Below the pieces are notes generated by a model. The model made no database searches. It was given only the letters and a program-made list of their open reading frames with translations, and was not told where the DNA came from. Positions 1 through 10,517 of a stretch of 64,000 nt of DNA are shown here, piece after piece (within the stretch, counting starts at the first letter, position 1; every line of letters starts with the position of its first letter). Both the position numbers and the translations under genes were made by a program. This stretch comes from Microbacterium pygmaeum. GTDB taxonomy: Bacteria; Actinomycetota; Actinomycetes; Actinomycetales; Microbacteriaceae. Location of the stretch: contig NZ_LT629692.1 in assembly GCF_900100885.1 (NCBI RefSeq), forward strand, positions 310,001-374,000. The letters are read 5' to 3'.

Positions 1-788
1 GACGTGGCGATGCTCACCGCATCCGAGACGGTCGACGGCTGCTGCAGCACCGCGGCATCGCCGCCGGGGACCTCGAGCGTGCGGCCGTCCGAGGTGAGGA
101 CGATGCCCGCGTCCGCGTCCAGCACCACGGCCGTGGAACCGACGGCCGTGACGTTCACCTCGCCCTTGCCCTCGAGATCGTCGAGCGATCGGGTCTGGGG
201 GTCGGTTGCCTGCCCGGCCTCCAGCCGGACCGTGACGAGCTGCTTGTCCTCGGCAGAGACCGCGTAGACCGTGCCGTCCACGCCCACCGTGACATCGGCG
301 CCCTCGCCGAGCGAGGAGATCGGGTCGGTGCCCTGCACCTCGAACGAGCCGACCTCGTCCGCCGCGGTCACCCACAGGTCACCGGAGCTCGGATCGAGGA
401 TCGCGACGGTGGAGCCGCCGAGCGCGACGTCGGCGCCCGCGGGGATCTCGGCCGAATCGGTCAGCGCCACCATGGCCGGATCGACTGCGGTCAGGGAGCC
501 GTCGGTGTTGTCCACGACGAAGACCGACGAGCCGGACTGCAGGATGTCGAAGCTGTCACTGGTGGTGCGGAGTCCGCCGTCGAGGACCTGCGACTCGTGG
601 TTGAAGTGCCCGACGAGCAGGCTGGACTGCTTGGTCACCCAGACGCCGCCGTCGTGCAGATCGACTTCGGTGGTGGGGAATCCCTGGTAGACGAAGGCCA
701 TCGTCGTCAGGGTCACCGCGGCCACGGTCACGGCGCTCGTGGATGCGACGGCTCGTGGGTGCGCTCGAAGCCATTGGAACGACTTCAT
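1..788 (-). CDS. N-terminal part of a membrane-anchored or secreted beta-propeller-like protein (partial)
   Basis: The reading frame is open from an ATG at 788 to the window edge, giving about 262 residues of a longer protein. The start MKSFQWLRAHPRAVAST leads into a hydrophobic stretch (about residues 15-32) that looks like a signal anchor. After it come short repeats of the kind 'GGVWVTKQ', 'SVFVVDNTDGSLTAVDP', 'GDLWVTAADE' and 'GTVYAVSAED', typical of propeller blades. In Microbacteriaceae a large protein of this build, with C-terminal fibronectin type III domains, often precedes moxR, a DUF58 gene and a transglutaminase gene. The domains that would confirm this lie outside the window. The frame and start are clear, but the family call is tentative and no enzymatic role is proposed. 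Confidence 0.6.
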   Translation of the reverse strand, partial: MKSFQWLRAHPRAVASTSAVTVAAVTLTTMAFVYQGFPTTEVDLHDGGVWVTKQSSLLVGHFNHESQVLDGGLRTTSDSFDILQSGSSVFVVDNTDGSLTAVDPAMVALTDSAEIPAGADVALGGSTVAILDPSSGDLWVTAADEVGSFEVQGTDPISSLGEGADVTVGVDGTVYAVSAEDKQLVTVRLEAGQATDPQTRSLDDLEGKGEVNVTAVGSTAVVLDADAGIVLTSDGRTLEVPGGDAAVLQQPSTVSDAVSIAT

Positions 789-916
789 GACAATCTCCGG
801 CCTCCCCGCGCGGGCGTTCGGACAGCCTACCTTGGCCAAAACGGCAGTCCTAACGAGCGTGATGGGGAGCAATACCCATGTCCGGGCGGCCGCCGGAAGA
901 AGGCTCCCGCCGCGGC

Positions 917-3277
<2,361 letters not shown>

Positions 3278-3320
3278 GTCGGTTCCTCCGGCGAATCAGA
3301 CTAGCCCTCAGTCTTGCCGC

Positions 3321-5573
3321 TTATGCGGACAGCCTGCTTCCTCGATCCTGCTCCGTGCCGACCGCGAAGTTGTCGACGAAGATCGCGTGAGGATCCACCT
3401 CGGCCTTGATCGCACGCAGCCGGGCAAGCGTGGCCGGCGGGAACGCCTCGTCGATGCGCTCCGGGCGCAGCGTGCTGTCGAAGCTCAGGTACATCCCCCG
3501 AGTGTGCTCGGCCAGCGCCTCCCAGGAGGCGTCGAGCCGCCCCCGAGAGCCGAGCGCCACGACCGAGAAGTTCGCCGAGCGGTGCGCGTAGGCGGTGGCC
3601 CCTTCCGGGATGTCGGCGACGGCGCCGCCGACCGAGCGCAACTGGAAGAAGGAGGAGTCGCCGGCCTCCAGCATCCGCTCCGCCGCCTCGGCGAAGCCGG
3701 GCGTGATGTGCGCGACCAGCGCCGAGCGCGAATACGGCTCGCCGGAGCCGTGCTGGGGTCCGAGGTCGGCGTTCGCCATGACCTGTGCGTACGTCGTCAG
3801 CTGCACGGACTGCTGCACGATCGGTCCCAGCTCGGCGAACGGCTGCAGCCGCGCGATGATCGTGTCCGGGTCGTCGGAATCGACCAACGCGAACAGCTGG
3901 GCGACCTGCGGCTGGCCCGGCCGGCGTCCGCCCATCAGCAGGAACGCGGTGAGATCACGCGGAGATGCTTCGACGATGCGGCCGTATCCCTCGAGGAACT
4001 CCGCGGTGTCCTCGACCTGGAGCGCCAGTGTCGCCCAGCCGACCTCGCCGATCTCGTCGACCTCGAACTCGAACGAGGTGACGATGCCGATGTTGGATCC
4101 CGCACCGCGGATGGCCCAGAACAGGTCTGGCCGGGTCTGCGCGTCGGTCCGCACGATCGAGCCGTCGGCCAGCACGATCTGCGCGGCGCGCAGGTGGTCG
4201 ATGGTCAGGCCGTGCTCGCGGGCCAGGAATCCGATGCCGCCGGCTGTCGCGAGGCCGCCGACCCCGACACCGCCGTAGTCTCCGGAGCTGAGCGCCCACC
4301 CGTGCTCTCCGAGCGCCGCAGCGACCTCCATCCAGCGCGCGCCCGGCCCGATGCGCACGAGCCGGCGCGCCTCGTCGAGCACCTCGATGGCGTTCAGGTG
4401 CCGCAGATCGATCACGATGCCGCCGTCGTTGGTGCTGCGTCCGCTGATGCCGTGTCCGCCGCTGCGGACGGAGAGGGGGAGGGTCGGATGCCTGCGCGCG
4501 AAGGCCACCGCGTCGGCGACCTGCTGCGGCGAATCGGGCTGCAGCACGATGCCTGGCCGCCCGCCGCGCATGTACGTGGCGCGCACGTCGGCATAGCCGA
4601 AGTCGCCCGGCTCGATGGCGACGAGGCCGGCGGGGACGTCGTCGTAGGCGATGCCCTCCCGGCGGGCTGAGAGTGCGGCGGCGGAGCGTGCCGAGACCTC
4701 CGCGGTGCCGTTCGCGGCGCGCTCGCGCTCCACGAGCTCGCGGGCCGCGGGCGCCACCTCTTCCCCGTACGCCCGGAGCAGGCGCGGGTCGTCGCCGGCG
4801 AGGATGAAGGTGGAGATGCCGTCTTCGATCGCCAGCTGCGCGATCCGCTCGGCGAACTCTCGCGGATCGGCGGCCAGCACACCGATGTTCAGCAGCCGGC
4901 GGATCTCCCGCGGGTCGCGTCCGGCGGAGGCCGCTGCCTCGTCGATGGCGGCGTTGCCGCGGCCGAGGTCGCCCGGCTGCATGTAACCGAGGGAGGGCAG
5001 CCAGCCGTCGCCCTGCCGACCGGTCAGAGCCAGCATCCGCGGCTTGTAGGCGCCGATCAGGATCGGGATCGAATGGGCCGGTCGAGGCCCGCGCTTGGCG
5101 CCGTGGACGCGGTGGTATGTCCCGTCGGTGAAGACCCCGCGACGCTCCTCGGTGTCCCAGAGCTCCCGGATCACATCGATCGCCTCGCCGAGGGCGGTCA
5201 CCGCCTGACCGGGCGTGAGGCGGGTGCCGCCCATCGCCTCGATCGCGTCCCAGAATCCGCCGGCGCCGAGGCCGAGCTCGAATCGCCCCCCGGAGAGCAG
5301 GTCGAGGCTCGCCGCGGCACGCGCGATGACCGCCGGCGGGCGCAGCGGGATGTTGAGCACGTTCGGCGCGATGCGGATGCGCTCGGTGCGCGCGGCCACG
5401 AAGCTCATGAGCGTCCAGGTGTCGAGGAACGCCGGCTGGTACGGGTGGTCCTGGAAGGTGACGAGATCGAGACCCGATGCCTCCGCAACTTGCGAGAGCA
5501 GCACGGGGGCTTCGGGGTTCGCAGCCGCCGGAGTGAGAAATGCGCCGAACTCGAGTCGGTGTCCGTAGTCCAC
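3321..5573 (-). CDS. Fusion of a luciferase-like flavin monooxygenase and an FAD-linked oxidase
   Basis: This 750-residue protein joins two oxidoreductases normally encoded separately. Residues 1 to about 300 form an LLM-class (bacterial luciferase-like) domain: 'GHRLEFGAFLTP' at the start, then 'RIRIAPNVLNIPLRPPAVIA' and 'GGRFELGLGAGGFWDAI'. From about residue 345 there is a PCMH-type FAD-binding domain with the histidine that normally carries covalent FAD (RSGGHGISGR, near residue 373) and 'GGLATAGGIGFLAREHGLT'. The second, cysteinyl FAD attachment site of bicovalent berberine-bridge enzymes is not seen. The C terminus (VDPHAIFVDNF) fits the BBE tail. I chose the GTG at 5573, preceded by AAAGGA; an upstream ATG would run into tetR. 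The gap to tetR is 10 bases, so the two are almost certainly co-transcribed. The substrate is unknown. Confidence 0.85.
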   Translation of the reverse strand: MDYGHRLEFGAFLTPAAANPEAPVLLSQVAEASGLDLVTFQDHPYQPAFLDTWTLMSFVAARTERIRIAPNVLNIPLRPPAVIARAAASLDLLSGGRFELGLGAGGFWDAIEAMGGTRLTPGQAVTALGEAIDVIRELWDTEERRGVFTDGTYHRVHGAKRGPRPAHSIPILIGAYKPRMLALTGRQGDGWLPSLGYMQPGDLGRGNAAIDEAAASAGRDPREIRRLLNIGVLAADPREFAERIAQLAIEDGISTFILAGDDPRLLRAYGEEVAPAARELVERERAANGTAEVSARSAAALSARREGIAYDDVPAGLVAIEPGDFGYADVRATYMRGGRPGIVLQPDSPQQVADAVAFARRHPTLPLSVRSGGHGISGRSTNDGGIVIDLRHLNAIEVLDEARRLVRIGPGARWMEVAAALGEHGWALSSGDYGGVGVGGLATAGGIGFLAREHGLTIDHLRAAQIVLADGSIVRTDAQTRPDLFWAIRGAGSNIGIVTSFEFEVDEIGEVGWATLALQVEDTAEFLEGYGRIVEASPRDLTAFLLMGGRRPGQPQVAQLFALVDSDDPDTIIARLQPFAELGPIVQQSVQLTTYAQVMANADLGPQHGSGEPYSRSALVAHITPGFAEAAERMLEAGDSSFFQLRSVGGAVADIPEGATAYAHRSANFSVVALGSRGRLDASWEALAEHTRGMYLSFDSTLRPERIDEAFPPATLARLRAIKAEVDPHAIFVDNFAVGTEQDRGSRLSA

Positions 5574-5583
5574 GGTGGTCCTT

Positions 5584-6162
5584 TCAGCAGGCCGCGACGG
5601 CCGGGATCTGTTGCGTTCGGGGGCCGATGCCCGCCAGGAGGATGTCGAGCAGGATGCTGCGGTCATCGGGCGCGCCGAGACGCACGGCGTGCTCCACGCC
5701 GCAGACGAGACGCTGCAGCTGGGCCGGCGAGACGTCTTCACGGACGACGCCGGCGCGCTGCGCGCGCGTCAGGACGGCGGTGTAGCCGGCGAAGACCTCG
5801 GCGCGGGCGGCCGCGCACTCGCTGTGCACGACGGGATCCGTGCGTGCGAGGTCGATCAGAACCGCCTCAAGGCCCGCATCTTCGAGTTGCAGCAGCAGCG
5901 CCGCGCGGAGGAAGCCATGAAGCGCGCTCAGCGGATCGGGGTTGCGCGCCGCCGCCTCAGAGGCGTCCTGCAGGCGGCCGAGCGAGTCGATGCTCAGCGC
6001 CTCGATGAGGGCGTGCACGGTCGGGAAGTGCCGGTAGACCGTTCCGATGCCCACGCCGGCGTCGCGGGCGACATCGTTGAGCCGAAGCGCCCGCACGTCG
6101 TGGCTGCGCGCCGCCGCGAGGATCCGCTCGCGACTGCGCGCGGCGTCGGCCCGGAGAGTCAT
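5584..6162 (-). CDS. TetR family transcriptional regulator
   Basis: This 192-residue protein has an N-terminal helix-turn-helix at about residues 12-58 ('RERILAAARSHDV', then 'DAGVGIGTVYRHFPTVHALI'), the classic TetR DNA-binding pattern. The rest is a helical ligand-binding domain that cannot be assigned to a ligand. The gene heads a minus-strand operon with the LLM/FAD-oxidase fusion (10-base gap) and probably the UvrA2-type ATPase. A perfect 11-bp inverted repeat lies 15 bases upstream of its start, between it and the divergent serine-hydrolase-like lipoprotein gene. It therefore most likely represses its own operon and perhaps the divergent gene. Confidence 0.9.
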   Translation of the reverse strand: MTLRADAARSRERILAAARSHDVRALRLNDVARDAGVGIGTVYRHFPTVHALIEALSIDSLGRLQDASEAAARNPDPLSALHGFLRAALLLQLEDAGLEAVLIDLARTDPVVHSECAAARAEVFAGYTAVLTRAQRAGVVREDVSPAQLQRLVCGVEHAVRLGAPDDRSILLDILLAGIGPRTQQIPAVAAC

Positions 6163-6177
6163 GACGTCAGTCTACGC

Positions 6178-6204
6178 CGAAAACGGATGAGTTATCCGTT
6201 TTCG
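6178..6204. promoter_or_regulatory. Probable TetR operator (perfect palindrome)
   Basis: Two perfect 11-bp arms (CGAAAACGGAT and ATCCGTTTTCG) flank the 5-base spacer GAGTT. The site sits between the divergent starts of tetR (6162) and the lipoprotein gene (6251). Its position, symmetry and low local GC fit an operator for the adjacent TetR protein. No T-run follows on either side and it does not follow a gene end, so a terminator is unlikely. Confidence 0.75.
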
Positions 6205-6250
6205 ACGATCTGACGGCGAGGTGAAGCGGGTCGGGCGCTACAGTTCCCCC

Positions 6251-7456
6251 ATGAAGCGTGCGTCTGTGATCGTCCTGGCGATGGCGGGCATCCTCGCCGG
6301 CTGCACCGCCGGACCCGCTCCGTCGCCGACGACAGGCACGAGCGCGACGCCGGTTCCCGTGGCCGGCTCCGAGTGCCCGGCCGGTACGAACCCGCGCGAT
6401 GACCTGTGCCTCGCCGATGACCCCTTGGCCGATGATCTCAGTCGCATCCTGCACACGCAGTTCACCGACGCGCAGCTGAAGGCGACGATCGCGGGCGTGT
6501 GGCACAACGGTGATCCGGTGCTGATCGGCGCGCTCGGAGAATCGATGACCGGTGTGCCGGCGACCCCCGACATGCACCACCTGCTCGGCAACCTCTCCAC
6601 GCCGATGTTCACCACCGTGGTGCTCCAACAGGTGCAGGCCGGCCGGCTGTCGCTCGATGACCCGCTCTCGGACTGGTTCCCTGACCTGCCCGCCTCCGAG
6701 CAGGTCACGATCGACATGCTGCTGCACAACACGAGCGGCTACCCGCACTACACCGAGATCCCGGCGTTCCTCGATCGCCTGTGGGCGGATCCGTTCCAGC
6801 AGTGGCCGATCCAGGATCTCGTCGACATCGGCGTCGCAGGCGGTCCGGTGTTCACACCCGGTACGGACTGGCTGTTCTCCGACACCAACACGCTCATCCT
6901 GCAGCAGGTGGTGGAGGAGGTCTCCGGGCGTCCAGTCGGCGAGCTGCTCCGAGAAGGTGTGTTCGACGCGCTCGGGATGGACGATTCGACCGCGGCCTTC
7001 GACGCCGATTGGCCCTCGCCCGTGCTGCACGGCTACAGCGACGAGCGGGGGGTCTGGGAGGACGTCACGAACTGGAGCCCGACGTGGACCTACACGGCGG
7101 GCGGCGTGGGCGCCGATCAAGCGGACGTGGCGGTCTTCCTGGACGCACTGGGCGAAGGAACGCTCCTGAGCCCGGAACTGCACGACCTGCAGTTCGCCCC
7201 GAGCACGGCCGGACTCGGTCGGTTCACCGACCAGCAGTACTGGGCGATGGGATTCCTCCAGCTGGACGGCTGGATGTTCCTCAATCCGGGCCTGTCCGGC
7301 TACTTCGGGGCCGGGGGGACGTTCCCCGAGGAGGGTTGGACGATGGTGGTCTACACGACGACGAGTCAGGACGGCGATCAGTCCGCGCCCACAGCGACCG
7401 ATATCTTCCGTCAGTTCACGGCGGTCGTCACGCCGGAGCACTCCCTGGTGCAATAG
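6251..7456 (+). CDS. Lipoprotein with a beta-lactamase/serine-hydrolase fold lacking catalytic residues
   Basis: This protein of about 401 residues starts with a lipoprotein signal (MKRASVIVLAMAGILAGC, lipobox LAGC), so it is predicted to be tethered outside the membrane. The body follows the beta-lactamase/penicillin-binding-protein family (PF00144): 'VLQQVQAGRLSLDDPLSDW', 'TIDMLLHNTSGYPHY', and later 'TYTAGGVGADQADVAVFL'. The SxxK motif reads S116-T-P-M, with methionine in place of the lysine base, and the YxN motif region reads FSDTN, without the tyrosine. Both changes argue against normal catalysis. I chose ATG 6251 because it gives an intact lipoprotein signal; a GTG at 6221 is also in frame. 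The gene diverges from tetR across a palindromic operator. Confidence 0.75.
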   Translation: MKRASVIVLAMAGILAGCTAGPAPSPTTGTSATPVPVAGSECPAGTNPRDDLCLADDPLADDLSRILHTQFTDAQLKATIAGVWHNGDPVLIGALGESMTGVPATPDMHHLLGNLSTPMFTTVVLQQVQAGRLSLDDPLSDWFPDLPASEQVTIDMLLHNTSGYPHYTEIPAFLDRLWADPFQQWPIQDLVDIGVAGGPVFTPGTDWLFSDTNTLILQQVVEEVSGRPVGELLREGVFDALGMDDSTAAFDADWPSPVLHGYSDERGVWEDVTNWSPTWTYTAGGVGADQADVAVFLDALGEGTLLSPELHDLQFAPSTAGLGRFTDQQYWAMGFLQLDGWMFLNPGLSGYFGAGGTFPEEGWTMVVYTTTSQDGDQSAPTATDIFRQFTAVVTPEHSLVQ

Positions 7457-7478
7457 CCGTCGCGAGGTAGACGGCCGG

Positions 7479-8051
7479 TCAGTGTGCGCGCCAGCATCCC
7501 ACCACATGGTCATCGACCATGCCCGCCGACTGCATCAGCGCGTACATCGTGGTCGGGCCGACGAAGCGGAACCCGCGCTTGCGCAGCGCCTTGCTCATCG
7601 CCACCGACTCGGGAGTCGTCGCCGGGACGTCCGAGAACGTACGTGGGCGGGGGGAAGCGGATGCCGGGGCGAACCCCCACAGGAACGCATCCAGCTCGCC
7701 GGGCTGAAGGTCGAGCATGAGCCGCGCGTTGGAGATCGTCGCGTCGATCTTCGCGCGGTTGCGGATGATCCCGGCGTCCTGCATCAGCCGCTCGACGTCG
7801 GTCTCGTCGAACGCCGCGATCGCCGCGGGCTCGAACCCGGCGAACACCTCGCGGAAGTGCGGGCGCTTGCGCAGGATCGTGATCCACGAGAGGCCGGCCT
7901 GGAAGCCCTCAAGGCTCATCTTCTCGAACAGCGGCCGGTCGCCGTGGAGCGGGACGCCCCACTCCTCGTCGTGATAGCGCCGGTACTCGGCGTCATCGCC
8001 CACCCATGCGCATCGCGCGACGTCGTCCTCGCCCACCCGCACATCGGTCAC
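7479..8051 (-). CDS. tag: DNA-3-methyladenine glycosylase I
   Basis: This 190-residue protein matches the length and pattern of Tag, which removes 3-methyladenine from alkylated DNA as the first step of base excision repair. The four zinc ligands are present with the usual spacing: Cys14, His27, His182 and Cys186. The segments 'RYHDEEWGVP', 'FEKMSLEGFQAGLSWITIL' and 'NRAKIDATISNA' are characteristic. It stands alone downstream of a repeat-rich spacer and converges with the lipoprotein gene ending at 7456. Confidence 0.95.
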   Translation of the reverse strand: MTDVRVGEDDVARCAWVGDDAEYRRYHDEEWGVPLHGDRPLFEKMSLEGFQAGLSWITILRKRPHFREVFAGFEPAAIAAFDETDVERLMQDAGIIRNRAKIDATISNARLMLDLQPGELDAFLWGFAPASASPRPRTFSDVPATTPESVAMSKALRKRGFRFVGPTTMYALMQSAGMVDDHVVGCWRAH

Positions 8052-8077
8052 GGCCCCACCCTACGGCGCGCCCCCGA

Positions 8078-8222
8078 CGCCGAGACCCTGGGGAACGCGC
8101 CGAGAGGGGGCCCCGACGTCGAGACCGGGGCATCGCGCCGAGACCCGGGCGCGGACACCCGGGTCTCGGCGCAAGCCCCGGGTTTCGGCGTAACACCTGG
8201 GTCTCGGCGCAAGTCGCGGGTC
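8078..8222. repeat. Cluster of GAGACC/GGTCTC repeats with a central hairpin
   Basis: The spacer between the acyl-CoA oxidase gene and tag holds about seven imperfect copies of a roughly 15-base motif related to GCGCCGAGACCCGGG. The first four read in one direction and the last three in the other. The middle pair (8135-8149 and 8158-8172) is a perfect 15-bp inverted repeat with an 8-base spacer. The hairpin could end transcription of the acyl-CoA oxidase gene. The extra copies look like a degenerate repeat array rather than a single terminator. Confidence 0.6.
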
Positions 8223-8235
8223 TGGCGCCTGCGCG

Positions 8236-10344
8236 CTACTTCTGCTTGTTCGCGAGCTTCTCCGAGATCGGAGCGTTCCCCGACTCCGTCAAGGCGCGGT
8301 AGTACTCCCGGGCCTCGTCCTGGCGCTGCTGCTCGGCGCCCGACGCGATCGAGGCGCGCACGTGCTCGGGCTCGTACCCGAACGCGTCCACGAGGTCCTG
8401 CGCGTGCGGACGCAGCCGCAGGCACAGCCGGTCGATGTACGACGAGACCGCGCCCGCCCGCTGCGCGGACAGCCGACCGTTGATCAGGTACCACGCGAGG
8501 TGCTTCTCGATGAGTCCGAGGCCGAACAGGTCGCGCAGCCACGTCAGCACGCGCTTCGTGCCCTCGTGCTCGATCCGGTCGACGGCGTCGGTGAACGCCT
8601 CCCACTGCAGCAGCTCGGCGTGTGCACGCGCCGCTTCGATCAACTCGGACTGGTTGGCGTTGAAGATCGCCGCCGCCTCGGTCGGGGACAGTTTGGATGC
8701 CGGACGCAGGCGTCCCGCGACGTCGGTGACCATCTGCTGCACACGGCCGGCGAGCAGCTCGTGCTGCTGGTCGGCGCGGAGGCCCCGCTCGACGGCGCGG
8801 GCGGTGGAACCGAAATCGCTCACGGTCTGGCCGAGCTGGCGAAGACCCGCGCCGTGGAACACCCGGCCCGCGGTCTGACCCACGGCGAACTTCGCCAGGG
8901 TCGCGGCATCCGCCCCCTTGAACTGCTTCGCGAAGTCGCTGAGCAGTCGCTTGCCGACCAGCTGCAGCAGCACGTTGTTGTCGCCCTCGAACGTCGCGTA
9001 GATGTCCAGGTCGGCGCGGAGGCCGACGAGGCGGTTCTCGGCGAGGAACCCCGACCCGCCGCATGCCTCGCGCGCCTCCTGGAGCGTGTCCAGCGCGTGC
9101 CACGTCGACAGCGGCTTGAGTGCGGCGGCGAGAGTCTCGAGATCTTCGCGGTCGCCGTCGGTGTCGGCCTTGCCGCTGAAGACGGCGTCGAACTTCTGCA
9201 GGAACTCGTCGTGCGCGAAGATCGACGCGTACGTGGTCGCCAGGCGTGGCAGCAGCCGGCGCTGATGCTTGCCGTAATCGAGCAGCACCACCTCGTCGGT
9301 CCCCGCGCCGGAGTCGAACTGTCGACGCTGGTTCGCGTACGTGATCGCGATGTCCAGACCGAGCGCCGATGCCCACGAGGCAGAGCCGTCCAGCGAGACC
9401 CGGCCCTGGACCAGGGTGCCGAGCATCGTGAAGAATCGGCGCCCCGGGCTCGAGATCTTGCTGGAGTACGTGCCGTCGGCGGCGACGTCGCCGTACTTGT
9501 TCAGGAGGTTGGTGCGCGGAACGCGCACCTGGTCGAAGTGCAGCCGGCCGTTGTCGATGCCGTTCAGGCCGCCCTTGAGCCCGTCGTCCTCGCCGCCGAT
9601 GCCGGGGAGGAACAGGCCGTGCTCATCGCGCAGCGGCACGTAGAAGCAGTGCACGCCGTGGTTCACGCCGTTCGTGATCAGCTGTGCGAACACGGTCGCC
9701 GCGACGCCGTGCAGCGCGGCGTTGCCGAGGTAGTCCTTCCACGCCGCCCGGAACGGCGTGTGGATCACGAACTCCTCGGTCTCGGGGTCGTAGGTGGCGG
9801 TGGTGCCGACGGCCGCGACATCGGATCCGTGACCGGTTTCGGTCATCGCGAAGGCGCCGGGGATCTCAAGACTCATGATGCCGGGAAGCCACTTGTCGTG
9901 GTGCTCCTTGGTGCCCAGCTGCAGCACCGCCGACCCGAAGAGTCCCCACTGCACGCCGGCCTTGATCTGCAGGCTCGGGTCGGCCGCGACGAGTTCGACG
10001 AAACCGGCGATGTTCGCGCCGTTGTCCTCGGCGCCGCCGTACGCCTTCGGGAAGGCGCGGTGCACGCCGCCCTGGTCGACCAGAAGGTGCAGCTGGCTGA
10101 GCACGCGCTCGCGGTGCTCCGCCATGCTCTGGCCGTCGACCCGCCAGAATGCGGGGTCCTTGATCATCTCGCGCGCTTCGCGCCGGGTGTCCGCCCAGGT
10201 GCCCAGGAGCAGGTCGGTGACCTGATCGACGTCGATACGGGGTTCGGATGCCTCGGCCGCAGTGTGCGCTGCGGTGGGAGCGCCGCCGGCCGGCGTGCGC
10301 TTGCTGGTGGCGGGCTTGGTGGAACGGACGGCGGCGTCGGCCAT
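8236..10344 (-). CDS. Acyl-CoA oxidase / acyl-CoA dehydrogenase family flavoenzyme
   Basis: The 702-residue length and architecture fit peroxisomal-type acyl-CoA oxidases rather than the roughly 380-residue dehydrogenases. The flavin-binding segment 'GAFAMTETGHGSDVAAVGTT' and the motif 'YATFEGDNNVLLQLVGKRLL' are visible; the Glu in FEGDN (near residue 453) matches the catalytic base of this family. The enzyme would introduce the 2,3-double bond into a fatty acyl-CoA in beta-oxidation. The annotated ATG at 10344 has the ribosome binding site GAAGGA six bases upstream; the in-frame extension upstream lacks one. The first 35 residues are a low-complexity Ala/Thr/Pro linker. Electron transfer to oxygen versus an ETF cannot be decided from sequence alone. 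Confidence 0.9.
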   Translation of the reverse strand: MADAAVRSTKPATSKRTPAGGAPTAAHTAAEASEPRIDVDQVTDLLLGTWADTRREAREMIKDPAFWRVDGQSMAEHRERVLSQLHLLVDQGGVHRAFPKAYGGAEDNGANIAGFVELVAADPSLQIKAGVQWGLFGSAVLQLGTKEHHDKWLPGIMSLEIPGAFAMTETGHGSDVAAVGTTATYDPETEEFVIHTPFRAAWKDYLGNAALHGVAATVFAQLITNGVNHGVHCFYVPLRDEHGLFLPGIGGEDDGLKGGLNGIDNGRLHFDQVRVPRTNLLNKYGDVAADGTYSSKISSPGRRFFTMLGTLVQGRVSLDGSASWASALGLDIAITYANQRRQFDSGAGTDEVVLLDYGKHQRRLLPRLATTYASIFAHDEFLQKFDAVFSGKADTDGDREDLETLAAALKPLSTWHALDTLQEAREACGGSGFLAENRLVGLRADLDIYATFEGDNNVLLQLVGKRLLSDFAKQFKGADAATLAKFAVGQTAGRVFHGAGLRQLGQTVSDFGSTARAVERGLRADQQHELLAGRVQQMVTDVAGRLRPASKLSPTEAAAIFNANQSELIEAARAHAELLQWEAFTDAVDRIEHEGTKRVLTWLRDLFGLGLIEKHLAWYLINGRLSAQRAGAVSSYIDRLCLRLRPHAQDLVDAFGYEPEHVRASIASGAEQQRQDEAREYYRALTESGNAPISEKLANKQK

Positions 10345-10517
10345 GCTGCATCCTTCGACGGGATGGAAGGGGGAAGAGGTTCCCTCCCACGGTAGGACTT
10401 CCACAAGCAGCATCGAAGTCCGTTGGACGATTCATCCAACACCATTGGACCGCGTCGGACGAGGCGATTGTGCGGTCCCGACAGCGCGGCGACAATGGCG
10501 GCGCGGAAGGAGCCGAC

